This document shows, in pieces, positions 5,811-7,045 of a stretch of DNA of 7,045 nt; position 1 is the stretch's first letter; every line of letters starts with the position of its first letter. The notes under the pieces are model-generated. The model did no database searches. It was not told the origin of the DNA and was given only the letters and a program-made list of their open reading frames with translations. The position numbers were made by a program, and so were the translations under genes. The DNA is taken from positions 1-7,045 of the forward strand of contig DAYJ01000033.1 of the NCBI GenBank assembly GCA_002506875.1, given 5' to 3'. This stretch comes from Euryarchaeota archaeon UBA40 (GTDB taxonomy: Archaea > Thermoplasmatota > Poseidoniia > Poseidoniales > Thalassarchaeaceae).

Positions 5811-6731
5811 ATGGCGGTCATTCTGCTTTGCAACGATGACGGTGTTGAGTCACCCTATCTTCTCGGTTTAGCTTCGGAGTTGCAACGAAGAGGTCATTGT
5901 ATACTGATTTACGCTCCAATGAAGGACCAGTCCGGCCGTTCTATGGCCCTCACGCTTCGACAGGATGTTGAGACGAACAATCGTAATGATCTCCTGAATA
6001 GGATGAATCTTGCTTCAGAACATCCGATGCCCTCAATCCATGAGATAGATGGAACTCCCTGTGACTGCATCATACTCGCTATTGATGGCTATATCGAACA
6101 CAATGGTGACCCAAAGCCGGACCTCTGTATTAGCGGGATTAATGTCGGACCTAACATGAGTGTTGATCTTCTTCATTCGGGTACAGTTGCCGCTGCAAGG
6201 GAGGCTTCACTGTATGGCCTTCCTTCAATCGCCAGCAGTATAGCGAAGCATGATCCATCCGTTGATCCTACAATGGCGATTCGTTTGACATCCAATCTTG
6301 CAGAATCCGTTCTGAAGTATGCATTGGCAGGTGGCCAGGAGTATCGACGGCCTAGAAGAAGCGATGCTTCAATCGTTTTCGATGACGAAGATTCAACCTT
6401 AGGTAGAATGTTTGGCCAAGGGGATATCTACCTTAATCTCAACATTCCTGAGGATTGTAGTGGGAGGATTCAGGCATCCACTGTTGGTGCACGCTGGTAC
6501 ACTGGGGCTTGTAACATCAACGAGGATGGAGAATCAAAATCGCTTCGCGTGGGTAGTCTTGCGATAGAAGACGATGATATTGACGGTGTAGCCAGCGATT
6601 CACTTTCGAAGGGCTATGCGAGTCTGACCTGTCTCGCATCTTGGCCGCAACTCCATCCGTTAAATGTCGGTGACAAGGCTTTGCAGCAAGCAAACATTCC
6701 TGGTTCGGATGGTTTGCCGAGATGGATTTGA
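5811..6731 (+). CDS. surE: SurE-type 5'/3'-nucleotidase (survival protein SurE)
   Basis: A 306-residue cytosolic metal-dependent phosphatase that removes phosphate from nucleoside 5'- or 3'-monophosphates. The N-terminus V-I-L-L-C-N8-D9-D10-G-V is the family signature, with Asp9 and Asp10 as metal ligands. K-D-Q-S41-G-R-S supplies the conserved Ser. G-T-P-C-D-C (81-86), S-G-I-N111-V-G-P-N and H-S-G-T-V-A-A-A-R-E-A (122-132) complete the active site; Asn111 is the remaining ligand. L-N-L-N-I-P (208-213) and K-G-Y-A-S-L-T (near 267-273) match the oligomerisation/C-terminal region. It is about 50 residues longer than the usual 250. Extra length sits near 55-77 and in a basic-then-acidic stretch at about 178-205. 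ATG 5811 is the start because the ND-D motif must follow at once; the frame is open further upstream but only over the end of the EamA gene. Confidence 0.94.
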   Translation: MAVILLCNDDGVESPYLLGLASELQRRGHCILIYAPMKDQSGRSMALTLRQDVETNNRNDLLNRMNLASEHPMPSIHEIDGTPCDCIILAIDGYIEHNGDPKPDLCISGINVGPNMSVDLLHSGTVAAAREASLYGLPSIASSIAKHDPSVDPTMAIRLTSNLAESVLKYALAGGQEYRRPRRSDASIVFDDEDSTLGRMFGQGDIYLNLNIPEDCSGRIQASTVGARWYTGACNINEDGESKSLRVGSLAIEDDDIDGVASDSLSKGYASLTCLASWPQLHPLNVGDKALQQANIPGSDGLPRWI

Positions 6732-6740
6732 TGTGAAATT

Positions 6741-7019
6741 ATGGTAGAGGATAAGTCGTATAGGGTAGCGACTATTATTGCAATAATACTTGCAATTGGC
6801 TCTATTTTGGTTTTCATTTATTCATTTATTTTAATTGTTAAAGATGAAGGGCAACCATCGGCTGGTCCAATGGCAGTTACTGACGGGTGTTGCTTTGGTG
6901 GGATAGGATTGATTGGTTCGTGTGCGCTAATCTCGTTTTCTTTGTTGATCCAAGTAGTTGCTTCATATTCATATTCTAATAAGCAGAACTATGTGCAAAT
7001 GATTCCTGCAGAGGGATGA
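6741..7019 (+). CDS. Small two-helix membrane protein, unknown function
   Basis: A 92-residue protein that I do not recognise. Residues 9-33 are a strongly hydrophobic helix and 52-75 a second, separated by a polar turn containing K-D-E-G-Q-P and a C50-C51 pair. The C-terminus is polar and rich in Tyr and Ser (S-Y-S-Y-S-N-K-Q-N-Y), and short N-terminal and C-terminal tails are predicted on the same side of the membrane. It starts 9 nt after the surE stop, so it may be the last gene of the OPT-EamA-surE unit; the upstream GTGA (6733-6736) is a weak ribosome site. GC is about 38 % over 6781-7020, lower than in the neighbouring genes, partly because of hydrophobic codons. The intact frame, operon-like spacing and sensible membrane topology support a real gene. 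Confidence 0.65.
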   Translation: MVEDKSYRVATIIAIILAIGSILVFIYSFILIVKDEGQPSAGPMAVTDGCCFGGIGLIGSCALISFSLLIQVVASYSYSNKQNYVQMIPAEG

Positions 7020-7045
7020 TTATTTTGCATCCGAATCATAGGTTC
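7020..7045 (-). CDS. Possible C-terminus of a convergent minus-strand gene (partial)
   Basis: Read on the minus strand, the last bases give T-Y-D-S-D-A-K followed by a TAA stop at 7022-7020, directly abutting the TGA of the small membrane protein. The same TGATTA stop-to-stop join occurs at 476-481 between two real convergent genes. The acidic tail is plausible for an archaeal protein, but seven codons cannot establish a gene. The T-rich run here could instead be a terminator. Confidence 0.2.

Noticed and set aside
1..7045. Mobile element, CRISPR array or defence island
   Set aside because: There are no repeat-spacer arrays, terminal inverted repeats, transposase or nuclease motifs; every sizeable frame is a housekeeping, transport or small membrane protein gene.

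Overview
The window looks like a piece of an archaeal chromosome, most likely a planktonic Thermoplasmatota lineage such as Marine Group II (Ca. Poseidoniales). The firm part of this is the domain. There is a clear archaeal translation factor aIF5A with the hypusine-site loop SKPGKHGSAKAR, and TATA-like boxes lie about 25 to 40 nt ahead of several genes. Genes are tightly packed, with gaps of 0 to 25 nt inside transcription units, and GC is moderate. The lineage is an inference from gene style and content; no rRNA or other phylogenetic anchor is present.

Layout, left to right. The window opens with the last 28 codons of a 3-hydroxyacyl-CoA dehydrogenase on the + strand. A small-membrane-protein cluster follows: a TM2-domain protein with a Gln/Asn-rich tail (+), a DUF2752 protein (-) whose stop codon abuts the TM2 stop, and a second TM2-domain protein (+) diverging from the DUF2752 gene across 46 nt. 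After a 113-nt spacer come aIF5A and, 12 nt later, a GNAT acetyltransferase. A 52-nt spacer with a good TATA box, a 15-bp palindrome and a Shine-Dalgarno site leads into a probable four-gene unit. Its genes are a large OPT-family transporter (857 aa), an EamA/DMT-family permease, a SurE-type 5'-nucleotidase/phosphatase, and a small two-helix membrane protein of unknown function. The last 26 nt can be read as the C-terminus of a convergent minus-strand gene, but this is weak.

How the genes may work together. The OPT permease (probable uptake of peptides or related compounds), the EamA permease (probable metabolite or amino-acid export) and SurE (phosphate removal from nucleotides) would fit a heterotroph using dissolved organic matter. 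Co-transcription is inferred from spacing only. aIF5A supports translation, and the adjacent GNAT may modify a protein or small molecule; a link to aIF5A is only a hypothesis. The TM2/DUF2752 cluster has no assigned function and is the most interesting uncharacterised set here.

I see no mobile element, CRISPR array, tRNA or rRNA gene, integrase or defence gene. No stretch longer than 300 bases lacks a gene.
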